From the NCBI GenBank assembly GCA_020631335.1, contig JAHDHK010000019.1, positions 1 to 36,858 on the forward strand: a stretch of 36,858 nt of DNA, given 5' to 3'. Numbering within the stretch: position 1 is the stretch's first letter; each line of letters begins with the position of its first letter. This document shows positions 1 to 7,550 of the stretch, piece by piece. The notes beneath the pieces are model-generated. The model worked only from the letters and a program-made list of their open reading frames with translations. It made no database searches and was not told the DNA's origin. The position numbers and the translations under genes were made by a program. Source of the DNA: Chromatiales bacterium. Its GTDB lineage: Bacteria; Pseudomonadota; Gammaproteobacteria; Granulosicoccales; Granulosicoccaceae.

Positions 1-771
1 GTGGGCAATCAGTGTTTCGGCTAATAACATCACACTGACGTTAGAGTCCCACGCTGAAGGGGCGGATATTCGGTTGCGGAAAGTAAGTTGTGCATGCTGT
101 GCCACCGGAGAAGTCCATTGATCGGTAAACAGTATGATTTCGGCTTCGCGTTCCACCGCCATCTCAGCCAGTCGCAGTGTCGAGTTTTCATAACGGCGAA
201 TATCGAATATCACAATTACATCGCCTTTATTCACCTCCAGCAGGTAGTGTGGCCATGCGTTGGAGTTAGACGCCACATGAGTAACCTGATCACGTATGAC
301 CTGAAGGTGCAGAAAGAAGTAGTCGGCCAGGGTGCGGGTGATGCGTCCGCCGACCACGAATATCTGCCGGTTGGTGTCGGAGACCAGATCGCAGGCCCGG
401 TCAAAGTCTTTCGGGTCGACTTCACTCAGTGACTGGCTGATGTTGTCTATGACCGCTTTGGTAAAGCGATTAAGGATATGTTCATCCGGCGCGTCATCTA
501 CCCAGCGTTCACGCTTGGTTAACGGGCTCGAGATAGTTTCATCGAGCTCTTTGCGTAAGGCGCGCTGAAAGTCGGGGTAGCCATCAAAGCCGAGCTTTTG
601 CACCAGCCGGGCGACGGTGGGAGTTGATACGTTGGCCGTCTGCGCCAGACTGGTGATCGACCCGAGCCCTGACACCGGGTAGTTCTGCAGAATCACATCG
701 GTGAGTTGGCGCTCAAGGCGGGTGAGCCTGTCGCTGTGTTCGCGCAGCTGTTCGGCGACGGTGAGCGTCAA
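1..771 (-). CDS. RpiR/MurR-family transcriptional regulator (3' end outside window)
   Basis: DNA-binding regulator of the RpiR family: N-terminal helix-turn-helix plus a C-terminal SIS domain that senses a phosphosugar or other metabolite. Reading the minus strand from a TTG at 769-771 gives 257 residues with no stop before the window edge; the family is usually about 280-300, so only the tail is missing. The HTH is at about residues 36-58 (GSITSLAQTANVSTPTVARL). The SIS core is visible as GDVIVIFDIRRYEN and, near the edge, SNVSVMLLAETLIAH. No ATG lies in frame nearby; TTG is preceded by GAGGAA with short spacing, which decided the start. It is divergent from the hydrolase and TRAP genes, so it probably controls them. 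The family is secure; the effector is unknown. Confidence 0.88.
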   Translation of the reverse strand, partial: MTLTVAEQLREHSDRLTRLERQLTDVILQNYPVSGLGSITSLAQTANVSTPTVARLVQKLGFDGYPDFQRALRKELDETISSPLTKRERWVDDAPDEHILNRFTKAVIDNISQSLSEVDPKDFDRACDLVSDTNRQIFVVGGRITRTLADYFFLHLQVIRDQVTHVASNSNAWPHYLLEVNKGDVIVIFDIRRYENSTLRLAEMAVEREAEIILFTDQWTSPVAQHAQLTFRNRISAPSAWDSNVSVMLLAETLIAH

Positions 772-782
772 GAGTTCCTCGA

Positions 783-829
783 ATGTAAATCTGTTGACAG
801 AAGTGACTGCTCTGAAGAATACTTTACAT
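783..829. promoter_or_regulatory. Divergent control region: 7-bp dyad around a TTGACA promoter
   Basis: ATGTAAA (783-789) and TTTACAT (823-829) form a perfect inverted repeat with a 33-bp spacer. Between them is TTGACA (794-799), followed after 18 bp by AATACT (818-823, 4 of 6 matches to the -10 consensus), reading toward the hydrolase. The right half-site overlaps the -10 and the first possible ATG (828). Placement between an RpiR gene and its likely target suggests an RpiR operator; that is inference. Confidence 0.45.
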
Positions 830-1610
830 GGGGAAGCAACAGCAAGCATCAATGTCGGAAAATACCGTTGAGGTATACAATGCGCCAGGCACACACCGGA
901 TAGTACTGGTGTGCGAGCACGCCAGCGCCACGATACCTGCCGAATACACCCGGCTTGGCTTGACCGACGACATTGCCCGCAGCCACATTGCGTGGGATCC
1001 GGGTGCAATGAGTACCGCCCGCTTTCTGGCCGACACGCTGGACGCGGTGCTGGTAGCGGGGACGGTGTCGCGCCTGATCTACGATCTCAACCGCCCCCCG
1101 ACGTCTGCCGGTGCAATGATCGAACACAGTGAAAAATACCGGGTGCCCGGCAACAGTAATCTGGATGCCGAGCAGCGGCACACCCGGACTGAACGCTACT
1201 ACCGGCCATTTGTTGCCCGGGTTGCCAGTGTGCTGGCGCAACATGCGCCTGCGGTACTGGTGACCATACACAGCTTTACACCGGTGTATAACGGTGTGGC
1301 TCGTGATGTGGAAATAGGCGTATTACATGACGATGACACGCGACTGGCTGATGCCATGCTTGCCGATACGTCCGCCGTGAGTCGTTACAACATACAGCGT
1401 AATCAGCCCTACGGTGCGCACGATGGCGTTACCCATACCCTGAAGTTACACGCCATACCCGCGCAAATACCCAATGTGATGCTCGAGGTTCGCAATGATC
1501 TGATCTCCGATGAGTCGGCCTGCCGTGCAATGGCTGAACAGTTGAGTCGCTGGCTGAGTGATGCCTTGTTAACGCTTGGCACTGCAACGCCCGGGCAGGT
1601 GCGCACATGA
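828..1610 (+). CDS. N-formylglutamate amidohydrolase family protein
   Basis: Zinc-dependent amidase-type hydrolase of the N-formylglutamate amidohydrolase family (HutG/PF05013-like), 260 residues, cytoplasmic. Family landmarks are CEHAS (residues 29-33), DPGA (57-60), SRLIYDLNRP (81-90) and TIHSFTP (146-152). No histidine-degradation genes are nearby, so formylglutamate is unlikely to be the true substrate. Beside a glutamine-synthetase-like ligase, hydrolysis of an N-acyl or gamma-glutamyl amide is a reasonable inference. Its stop overlaps the dctQ start (ATGA), so the two are translationally coupled. Start is uncertain: ATG 828 almost coincides with the predicted transcription start, so ATG 852 is a real alternative. 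The family is secure, the substrate is not. Confidence 0.85.
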   Translation: MGKQQQASMSENTVEVYNAPGTHRIVLVCEHASATIPAEYTRLGLTDDIARSHIAWDPGAMSTARFLADTLDAVLVAGTVSRLIYDLNRPPTSAGAMIEHSEKYRVPGNSNLDAEQRHTRTERYYRPFVARVASVLAQHAPAVLVTIHSFTPVYNGVARDVEIGVLHDDDTRLADAMLADTSAVSRYNIQRNQPYGAHDGVTHTLKLHAIPAQIPNVMLEVRNDLISDESACRAMAEQLSRWLSDALLTLGTATPGQVRT

Positions 1611-2173
1611 AGCTGATGCGCGGGTATATCAAGGCCATTGATGCATTCAACCGTGGTGTCGGTCGCATCATGACCTACGGCATTTTCGCAATGATGCTGA
1701 TATTGCTGTGGTCGATTATTACCAAGTTCGGTGATCAGCCATCGCTGTGGACGCTTGAGGCTGCGCAGTTTGCGATGGTGGCGTATTTTATTCTCGGTGG
1801 TCCCTATGCCCTGCAAATGGGGTCGCACGTGCGCATGGATCTGTTCTACGACAACTGGTCGGTAAAGCGAAAAGCCATTACTGATGCGATTACTGTAATT
1901 TGCCTGCTGGTGTATCTCATTGTGCTTTTATGGGGTGCGCTGGGCTCAACCGCTTATTCGTTGGGTTATTTCGGTTCTGATGCGCTCGGGTTTTTTGTCG
2001 GTCTTGCAACAGGTACTGAATCACCGGGTACACTCGAGCGCAGTCGTACTATCTGGCGGCCCTACTTGTGGCCGATCAAGGCAGTGTTATGCATAGGCAT
2101 TTTTATGATGCTGTTGCAGGCGTTGTCTGAATTGTTTAAAGATATTCTGCGTATTCGTGGCGAGGCAGCATAA
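1607..2173 (+). CDS. dctQ: TRAP transporter small permease (DctQ-type)
   Basis: Small membrane subunit of a tripartite ATP-independent periplasmic transporter, which imports organic acids or related solutes using the sodium/proton gradient. It has 188 residues, slightly long for DctQ (commonly 160-180). Hydrophobic segments occur at about residues 20-45, 50-68, 92-112 and 150-172, giving the four-helix DctQ pattern. The inter-helix stretch PYALQMGSHVRMDLFYD is typical of the family (the GxHVRVD-type motif). Its ATG overlaps the preceding hydrolase stop, and dctM begins two bases after its own stop, so hydrolase, dctQ and dctM are one transcript. Confidence 0.92.
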   Translation: MKLMRGYIKAIDAFNRGVGRIMTYGIFAMMLILLWSIITKFGDQPSLWTLEAAQFAMVAYFILGGPYALQMGSHVRMDLFYDNWSVKRKAITDAITVICLLVYLIVLLWGALGSTAYSLGYFGSDALGFFVGLATGTESPGTLERSRTIWRPYLWPIKAVLCIGIFMMLLQALSELFKDILRIRGEAA

Positions 2174-2175
2174 GC

Positions 2176-3501
2176 ATGAGCTACGAAATGATCGCGCTTT
2201 TGATGTTTGCCTCGATGATGGTGCTGCTGTTCAGCGGGCAGCGGGTGTTTGGTGCTATCGGATTTGTTGCCGTGGTGGCGGCACTGTTGCTATGGGGGGA
2301 GCGTGGTGGTTTCGATATCGCCTTTGCACAGGGCATTAAAGTCATGCGCTGGTATCCGCTGCTGACTGTGCCGATGTTTGTGTTTATGGGTTACATCATG
2401 TCCGAGAGCGGCATTGCCGATGACCTCTATCGTATGTTTCATGTCTGGATGGGTGGCATCAGTGGCGGGCTGGCCATCGGCACTATCGGCTTAATGGTCC
2501 TGATTTCAGCAATGAACGGATTGTCAGTGGCCGGTATGGCGATCGGGGCGACGATCGCGTTACCGGAGTTACTGCGCAGAGGCTATGACAAACGCATGGT
2601 CACCGGCGTCGTGCAGGCCGGCAGCTCACTGGGTATTCTGGTGCCGCCGTCTGTAGTGCTGGTGTTATACGCCATGATAGCGCGGCAACCGGTCGGGCAG
2701 TTATGGCTGGCAGGCGTGATACCGGGCTTAATGATGGCCGCAATGTTTGTTATCTATATAGCGGTTCGCTGCAAACTCAATCCTGCGCTGGGTCCGGTGC
2801 TGCCACCGCAGGAACGCGACCTGCCCAAAGCTGAAAAATACCGTTTGCTACTGGCCGGGCTGCTGCCGCTGGCAATTTTCTTTGCGATGATGGTGCCTTT
2901 TGTCAAAGGCTGGACGTCACTGGTAGAAAGTTCTGCCATCGGTGCAATCACCGCTTTTGTGGCTGCGGTGCTGAAGGGTCGTATGACCTTTAAGGTATTC
3001 GATACTTCATTGAAAAACACCCTGGGTATCACCTGCATGTTTATGTGGATCATACTGGCGGCACTGGCTTTTGGTGCAGTGTTCGATGGGCTCGGGGCAG
3101 TCAAGGCGATAGAAAGCCTGTTTACTGAAAAGCTCGGGCTGTCGCCGTGGATGATACTTATCCTGATGCAGCTGAGCTTTATTGCCATGGGGACTTTTCT
3201 CGACGATACCGCCATGCTGGTAATCGTCGCACCGTTATACATACCGCTGGTAGGTGCACTCGGTTTTGATCTGATCTGGTACGGCGTGCTTTATACCATT
3301 ACCACGCAGGTAGCCTATATGACACCTCCGTTTGGTTATAACCTGTTTTTAATGCGTGCCATGTCACCGCCGGAAATTACATTGATCGATATCTACCGCT
3401 CGATTATTCCGTTTGTAATGGTGATGGTACTGGCACTCACTCTGGTCATGGTGTTTCCACAAATAGCACTATGGCTGCCGGAAACCGTCTACGGCAAATA
3501 A
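2176..3501 (+). CDS. dctM: TRAP transporter large permease (DctM-type)
   Basis: Large transmembrane subunit that forms the substrate path of the TRAP transporter. It has 441 residues, close to the usual 425-440, and is hydrophobic along nearly its whole length with about 12 membrane segments. Recognisable stretches are VPMFVFMGYIMSESG near residues 63-77, the repeat-like NGLSVAGMAIGATIALPELL followed by MVTGVVQAGSSLGILVPPS, and near the end TQVAYMTPPFGYNLFLMR. These are characteristic of DctM/IT-superfamily proteins. The gene is complete, starts two bases after dctQ, and is followed 31 bases later by the binding protein gene. Confidence 0.95.
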   Translation: MSYEMIALLMFASMMVLLFSGQRVFGAIGFVAVVAALLLWGERGGFDIAFAQGIKVMRWYPLLTVPMFVFMGYIMSESGIADDLYRMFHVWMGGISGGLAIGTIGLMVLISAMNGLSVAGMAIGATIALPELLRRGYDKRMVTGVVQAGSSLGILVPPSVVLVLYAMIARQPVGQLWLAGVIPGLMMAAMFVIYIAVRCKLNPALGPVLPPQERDLPKAEKYRLLLAGLLPLAIFFAMMVPFVKGWTSLVESSAIGAITAFVAAVLKGRMTFKVFDTSLKNTLGITCMFMWIILAALAFGAVFDGLGAVKAIESLFTEKLGLSPWMILILMQLSFIAMGTFLDDTAMLVIVAPLYIPLVGALGFDLIWYGVLYTITTQVAYMTPPFGYNLFLMRAMSPPEITLIDIYRSIIPFVMVMVLALTLVMVFPQIALWLPETVYGK

Positions 3502-3532
3502 CAGGCGGTAACAGTCTACTGAGGAAAGCACA

Positions 3533-4570
3533 ATGACTGACAGACGATCATTTATAAAGAAGGCAGCACTTGCAGTACCCGCCGCTGGCGCGCTGGCAGC
3601 ACCAGCCATCGCTCAGTCAAAAATCAAGTGGCGACTGCAGACCTATGCCGGTACTGCGCTGGCAGAGCATGTGGTCAAACCGGCGATTGATAAGTTCAAT
3701 AAGATTGCCGGCGATGAAATGGAAATTGAACTGTTCTTTGCCGATCAGCTGGTACCGACAGGAGAACTGTTTCAGGCACTGCAGCGCGGCACGATAGACG
3801 CAGTGCAGTCTGACGATGATTCCATGGCGTCACCAACCGAGGTGACGGTATTCGGTGGTTACTTCCCGTTTGGCAGCCGCTATTCGCTCGATGTGCCGGT
3901 ACTGTTCAATCAGTACGGTCTGAACGAAATCTGGGATGCCGAATACAGTAAGGTCGGGGTGAAGCATATTTCGGCCGGTGCCTGGGATCCGTGTCACTTT
4001 GCGACTAAAGATCCGATAAATTCTCTTGCCGATCTCAAGGGCAAACGTGTCTTTACCTTTCCAACGGCCGGCCGGTTCCTGTCGCAATTCGGTGTGGTTC
4101 CGGTCACGCTGCCGTGGGAAGACATTGAAGTGGCTGTGCAAACCGGAGAGCTCGACGGTATCGCATGGTCCGGTATTACCGAAGACTACACCGTCGGCTG
4201 GGCCGACGTGACAGACTACTTCCTCACGAATAATATTTCCGGTGCATGGATCGGTCACTTTTTCGCCAACATGGAAAGGTGGGAAGAACTGCCGGAACAT
4301 CTGAAAGAGCTGTTGACGGTGTGTATGGAGCAAAGCCATTACTATCGTCAGTGGTGGTACTGGGGTGGAGAAGCCGACCTGCGTGTCAACGGCACAAAAA
4401 TGAAGCTGACCACTATTCCTGATGATGAGTGGGCACAGGTGGAAACAGCCGCCGTGAAGTTCTGGGATGAAATCGCCGCTGAATCGGAAACCAAAGCAAA
4501 AGTAGTGGAAATCTTCCGCAAGTATAATGATGATATGCAGAAAGCCGGTCGCCCCTATCGCTACGGATAG
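3533..4570 (+). CDS. dctP: TRAP transporter substrate-binding protein (DctP/TakP-type, Tat signal)
   Basis: Periplasmic solute receptor that delivers substrate to DctQ-DctM; 345 residues. The N-terminus carries a twin-arginine signal (DRRSFIKK, residues 3-10) followed by an Ala-rich hydrophobic stretch and a probable cleavage after AIAQ, so it is exported folded through Tat. Mature-start text KIKWRLQTYAG and the later FGVVPVTLPWEDIEVAVQTG plus GELDGIAWSG match the TakP-like branch of DctP, several of whose members bind 2-oxo or hydroxy acids, often as dimers. The start is well placed behind GAGGAAAG. A strong terminator follows 28 bases after the stop. The ligand cannot be deduced from sequence. 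Confidence 0.93.
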   Translation: MTDRRSFIKKAALAVPAAGALAAPAIAQSKIKWRLQTYAGTALAEHVVKPAIDKFNKIAGDEMEIELFFADQLVPTGELFQALQRGTIDAVQSDDDSMASPTEVTVFGGYFPFGSRYSLDVPVLFNQYGLNEIWDAEYSKVGVKHISAGAWDPCHFATKDPINSLADLKGKRVFTFPTAGRFLSQFGVVPVTLPWEDIEVAVQTGELDGIAWSGITEDYTVGWADVTDYFLTNNISGAWIGHFFANMERWEELPEHLKELLTVCMEQSHYYRQWWYWGGEADLRVNGTKMKLTTIPDDEWAQVETAAVKFWDEIAAESETKAKVVEIFRKYNDDMQKAGRPYRYG

Positions 4571-4597
4571 AAATCGCCGGCAGATATCACTGTCTGT

Positions 4598-4640
4598 ATA
4601 ACTCACCCTGACTGGCAGGGTGAGTTATTTTTACTTTTAC
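4598..4640 (+). terminator. Rho-independent terminator after dctP
   Basis: A perfect 13-bp stem (4598-4610 with 4616-4628) closes a 5-base loop ACTGG and is followed by a T-rich tract (TTT then TTACTTTTACC). It lies between dctP and the ligase gene, both on the plus strand, so it would end most transporter transcripts or cap the downstream genes' level by partial read-through. Confidence 0.85.
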
Positions 4641-4656
4641 CAATTGAGTGTAATGC

Positions 4657-6021
4657 ATGACTGGTCTGCTAAACCTTGATGCGCTGAAAACTGCGGCTGC
4701 CGACGGCACCATTGACACGGTACTGGTGTGTCTGGTGGATATGCAGGGGCGGCTGATGGGTAAGCGATTCCACGTTGCAAATTTTCTCGACAGTGCCTGG
4801 GAGGAAACTCACTGTTGTAACTACCTGCTGGCTACCGATATAGAAATGGGCACGCCTGACGGATATGCCTCTACCAGTTGGGAGTCCGGTTATGGTGACT
4901 ACATCATGAAGCCCGACTTAACCACCATGCGGGTGTTGCCCTGGCTTGAAGGCACGGCAATGGTGTTGTGCGATATTCTCGATCATCATACCCACCAGCC
5001 GGTGCCGCATTCACCGCGAGCAGTACTGAAAAAACAAATCGAAAGGCTGGGCGAGCTCGGGTTCAGTGCAATGATGGCAACAGAACTAGAGTTTTTTCTG
5101 TTTAAAGATTCCCTGGAAACCCTGCGTGAGGGCAGGTATATGAACCTCGAGCCGATCAGCGGCTATAACGAGGACTACCACATTTTACAAACCACCAAAG
5201 AAGAGCCGGTAATGCGTCGTTTGCGCAATGGCTTATACGGTGCCGGCATACCGGTGGAAAACTCCAAAGGTGAAGCGGAAACGGGTCAGGAGGAACTGAA
5301 CATCCGCTATGGTGATGCACTGGCCTGTGCCGATCATCACACCATTGCCAAACACGCTACCAAAGAGATAGCGTGGCAGCAGGGACACGCTGCAACCTTT
5401 CTACCCAAATGGCATAGTGAAAAGGTCGGTAGTGCCAGTCATATCCATTTGTCGTTATGGAAAGATGGCAGCAACGCGTTTTTCGATGCCAATGGAAAGT
5501 ATGGTATGTCGGAGACCATGCGGCAGTTTATGGCAGGTATGATTCACTATGCGGCAGAATATACGGTGTTTCTGGCACCCTACATCAATTCTTATAAGCG
5601 CTTTATGACGGGTACTTTTGCACCGACTAAAACTGCCTGGTCTGTCGATAATCGCACTGCCGGCTTTCGTTTGTGTGGTGACGGCACTAAATCAGTGCGT
5701 GTGGAATGTCGCATACCCGGCTCTGATGTGAATCCCTACCTTGCACAGGCCGCGTTGATTGCTGCAGGGATAAAAGGCATCGAAGACAACCTGTCACTGG
5801 CTGACCCGGTGTCGGGTGATATTTATAACGACGATACCGTACCCGAAATACCGAACACACTACGCTCGGCACTCGAACTGTTTAGAGATGCCTCAATGTT
5901 GCGTGAAGCCATGGGTGATGACGTAATAGATCACTACACGCGTTGTGCTGAGTGGGAACAACAGTGTTTTGATAGCGCAGTGACTCAGTGGGAAATCGAG
6001 CGCGGCTTCGAACGCGCTTAG
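4657..6021 (+). CDS. Glutamine synthetase family ligase (gamma-glutamyl-amide synthetase-like)
   Basis: ATP-dependent ligase of the glutamine synthetase fold, 454 residues. Members outside GlnA join the gamma-carboxyl of glutamate to an amine (PuuA on putrescine, IpuC on isopropylamine, GmaS on methylamine). Metal and substrate motifs are present: ATELEFFLF (141-149), GQEELNIRYGD (210-220), SASHIHLSLW (259-268), NSYKRF near 310, and the C-terminal RVECRIPGSDVNPYLA. There is no adenylylation-type tail as in GlnA-I. Its place between a TRAP transporter and an alcohol dehydrogenase, with no ammonia-assimilation genes near, argues for a catabolic role. It begins 87 bases after dctP, behind the terminator. 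Fold certain; amine substrate unknown. Confidence 0.9.
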   Translation: MTGLLNLDALKTAAADGTIDTVLVCLVDMQGRLMGKRFHVANFLDSAWEETHCCNYLLATDIEMGTPDGYASTSWESGYGDYIMKPDLTTMRVLPWLEGTAMVLCDILDHHTHQPVPHSPRAVLKKQIERLGELGFSAMMATELEFFLFKDSLETLREGRYMNLEPISGYNEDYHILQTTKEEPVMRRLRNGLYGAGIPVENSKGEAETGQEELNIRYGDALACADHHTIAKHATKEIAWQQGHAATFLPKWHSEKVGSASHIHLSLWKDGSNAFFDANGKYGMSETMRQFMAGMIHYAAEYTVFLAPYINSYKRFMTGTFAPTKTAWSVDNRTAGFRLCGDGTKSVRVECRIPGSDVNPYLAQAALIAAGIKGIEDNLSLADPVSGDIYNDDTVPEIPNTLRSALELFRDASMLREAMGDDVIDHYTRCAEWEQQCFDSAVTQWEIERGFERA

Positions 6022-6074
6022 TGTATTTACCTGTCACTTACGATCACTAACTACTCTACAAGAAAACAGAAACA

Positions 6075-7223
6075 ATGACGCTCACAGGAAACTGGTCTTA
6101 CCCTACAGCGATTCGCTTTGGCGCAGGACGAATTAGCGAACTTGCTGATGCCTGCCAGTCAGCCGGAATCAAAAAGCCGCTACTGGTGACTGACCGCGGC
6201 CTGGCAGATATGGATATCACTCAGAATACCCTGAACCTGTTGGAGCAGGGTGGACTTGGCCGTGCGATATTTTCCGAAGTTGATCCCAACCCGAATGACA
6301 AAAACGCCGAAGAAGGCGTGCAGGTCTATCGCGAGGGTGGTTACGACGGTGTGATTGCTTTCGGCGGCGGGTCGGGGCTGGACCTCGGTAAAGTCATTGC
6401 CTTTATGGCGGGTCAGAGTCGTCCGATCTGGGATTTCGAAGACGTCGGTGACTGGTGGACGCGTGCCGACGCAGATGCCATTGCTCCGGTGATTGCGGTG
6501 CCGACTACCGCGGGAACCGGTTCAGAGGTAGGTCGGGCCAGTGTGATTTCTAACACCGATTCACACGAAAAAAAGATTATTTTCCATCCGAAGATGCTGC
6601 CGGTGGTCGTGATCTGCGATCCTGAACTTACCGTCGGTATGCCAAAATTTATCACTGCAGGTACCGGGCTTGATGCATTTGCCCATTGTGTGGAAGCGTA
6701 TTCCAGCCCTCACTATCATCCCATGAGCCAGGGCATCGCACTGGAAGGGATGAAACTGGTGAAAGACAACCTGCCAGTCGCCTACACAGACAGCGGCAAT
6801 CTGGTTGCCCGTGCGAATATGATGAGTGCTGCCTCCATGGGGGCCACGGCATTCCAGAAAGGTCTGGGTGCAATTCACGCGCTGAGTCATCCGATAGGCG
6901 CAGTGCATCACACCCATCATGGCACGACAAACGCGGTGTTTATGCCGTCGGTGTTAAAGTTCAATGAACCGGCCATCCGTGAGCGTTTTAATCTCGTTGC
7001 AGCGTATCTTGATATCGATGGCGGGTTTGATGGCTTCTGTCAGTTTGTCGATGACTTCAACGAGTCATTTGCTATTCCCGGAACCTTGTCTGAACTCGGT
7101 GTGAAGAACCCTGATATCAATGCACTGGTAGACTCTGCGCTGCGTGACCCGAGTGTCGGTGGTAACCCGTTGGAGATGACAGCGGAAAATACCAGAGCGC
7201 TTTACGAATCAGTGATGGGTTAG
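6075..7223 (+). CDS. Iron-containing alcohol dehydrogenase
   Basis: NAD(P)-dependent group III alcohol dehydrogenase, 382 residues, full length for the family. The dinucleotide-binding motif is GGGSGLDLGK (97-106), followed by PTTAGTGSEVG (143-153). Predicted metal ligands by analogy with FucO are D200 and H204 (GLDAFAHCVEAYSS), H268 (AIHALSHPIGA) and H282 (THHG), all present, so it should be active with Fe2+. It starts 53 bases after the ligase stop and is most likely co-transcribed with it. In the proposed pathway it would oxidise the free hydroxyl of a gamma-glutamylated amino alcohol, but another small alcohol or hydroxy acid substrate is equally compatible. No terminator is seen downstream. 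Confidence 0.93.
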   Translation: MTLTGNWSYPTAIRFGAGRISELADACQSAGIKKPLLVTDRGLADMDITQNTLNLLEQGGLGRAIFSEVDPNPNDKNAEEGVQVYREGGYDGVIAFGGGSGLDLGKVIAFMAGQSRPIWDFEDVGDWWTRADADAIAPVIAVPTTAGTGSEVGRASVISNTDSHEKKIIFHPKMLPVVVICDPELTVGMPKFITAGTGLDAFAHCVEAYSSPHYHPMSQGIALEGMKLVKDNLPVAYTDSGNLVARANMMSAASMGATAFQKGLGAIHALSHPIGAVHHTHHGTTNAVFMPSVLKFNEPAIRERFNLVAAYLDIDGGFDGFCQFVDDFNESFAIPGTLSELGVKNPDINALVDSALRDPSVGGNPLEMTAENTRALYESVMG

Positions 7224-7545
7224 TCGGCGAGTATTTACTGCTCCGGTCTCATCGTTAACCATTGGTTGCCTGATGATCAAAAAATGTAGACTGCGTTGAG
7301 CAGCCCCGGGTTGTTTATGTATTAGCAGTTCTGCAAGCGGCGTGGTAAACGATGATGAGTTGTGGCTTTTTAAGCAAGCTCGACGCGTAAGCGTGGTGGT
7401 TATACTGCGATTATCCGCGCTCACGCATCGGGCTTCGTTTGTACATTGCGCGCAAAAGTTGCAAACAACACACTTCAGTGTAAACAGAAGACTCACACTA
7501 CAGTGTAGGGCAGGGCGATTTGTGTTGTGATCTATCTGTTGTGAT
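7224..7545. other. Gene-free convergent gap with repeats
   Basis: This stretch separates two convergent genes. I find no convincing coding frame: short open frames exist on both strands but none has a recognisable product or ribosome binding site. No T-tailed hairpin is seen for either gene. It does hold two palindromes and a tandem repeat near its right end, listed separately. Confidence 0.6.
7470..7506. repeat. Two ACACT-NN-AGTGT palindromes 25 bp apart
   Basis: ACACTTCAGTGT (7470-7481) and ACACTACAGTGT (7495-7506) are two copies of the same 12-bp dyad, with centres exactly 25 bp apart. They look like paired operator half-turns or a regulator array, yet they sit downstream of both flanking genes. 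What binds there, if anything, is unknown. Confidence 0.55.
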
Positions 7546-7550
7546 TTATC
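7523..7550. repeat. Tandem 14-mer repeat at the dehydratase stop
   Basis: TGTTGTGATCTATC (7523-7536) is followed directly by TGTTGTGATTTATC (7537-7550), identical except for one base. The second copy contains the stop codon of the minus-strand dehydratase (7546-7548). It may be a replication-slippage duplication. Confidence 0.6.

Noticed and set aside
7342-7530. 62-codon plus-strand frame in the convergent gap
   Set aside because: No ribosome binding site or recognisable content, and it runs through the palindrome pair.
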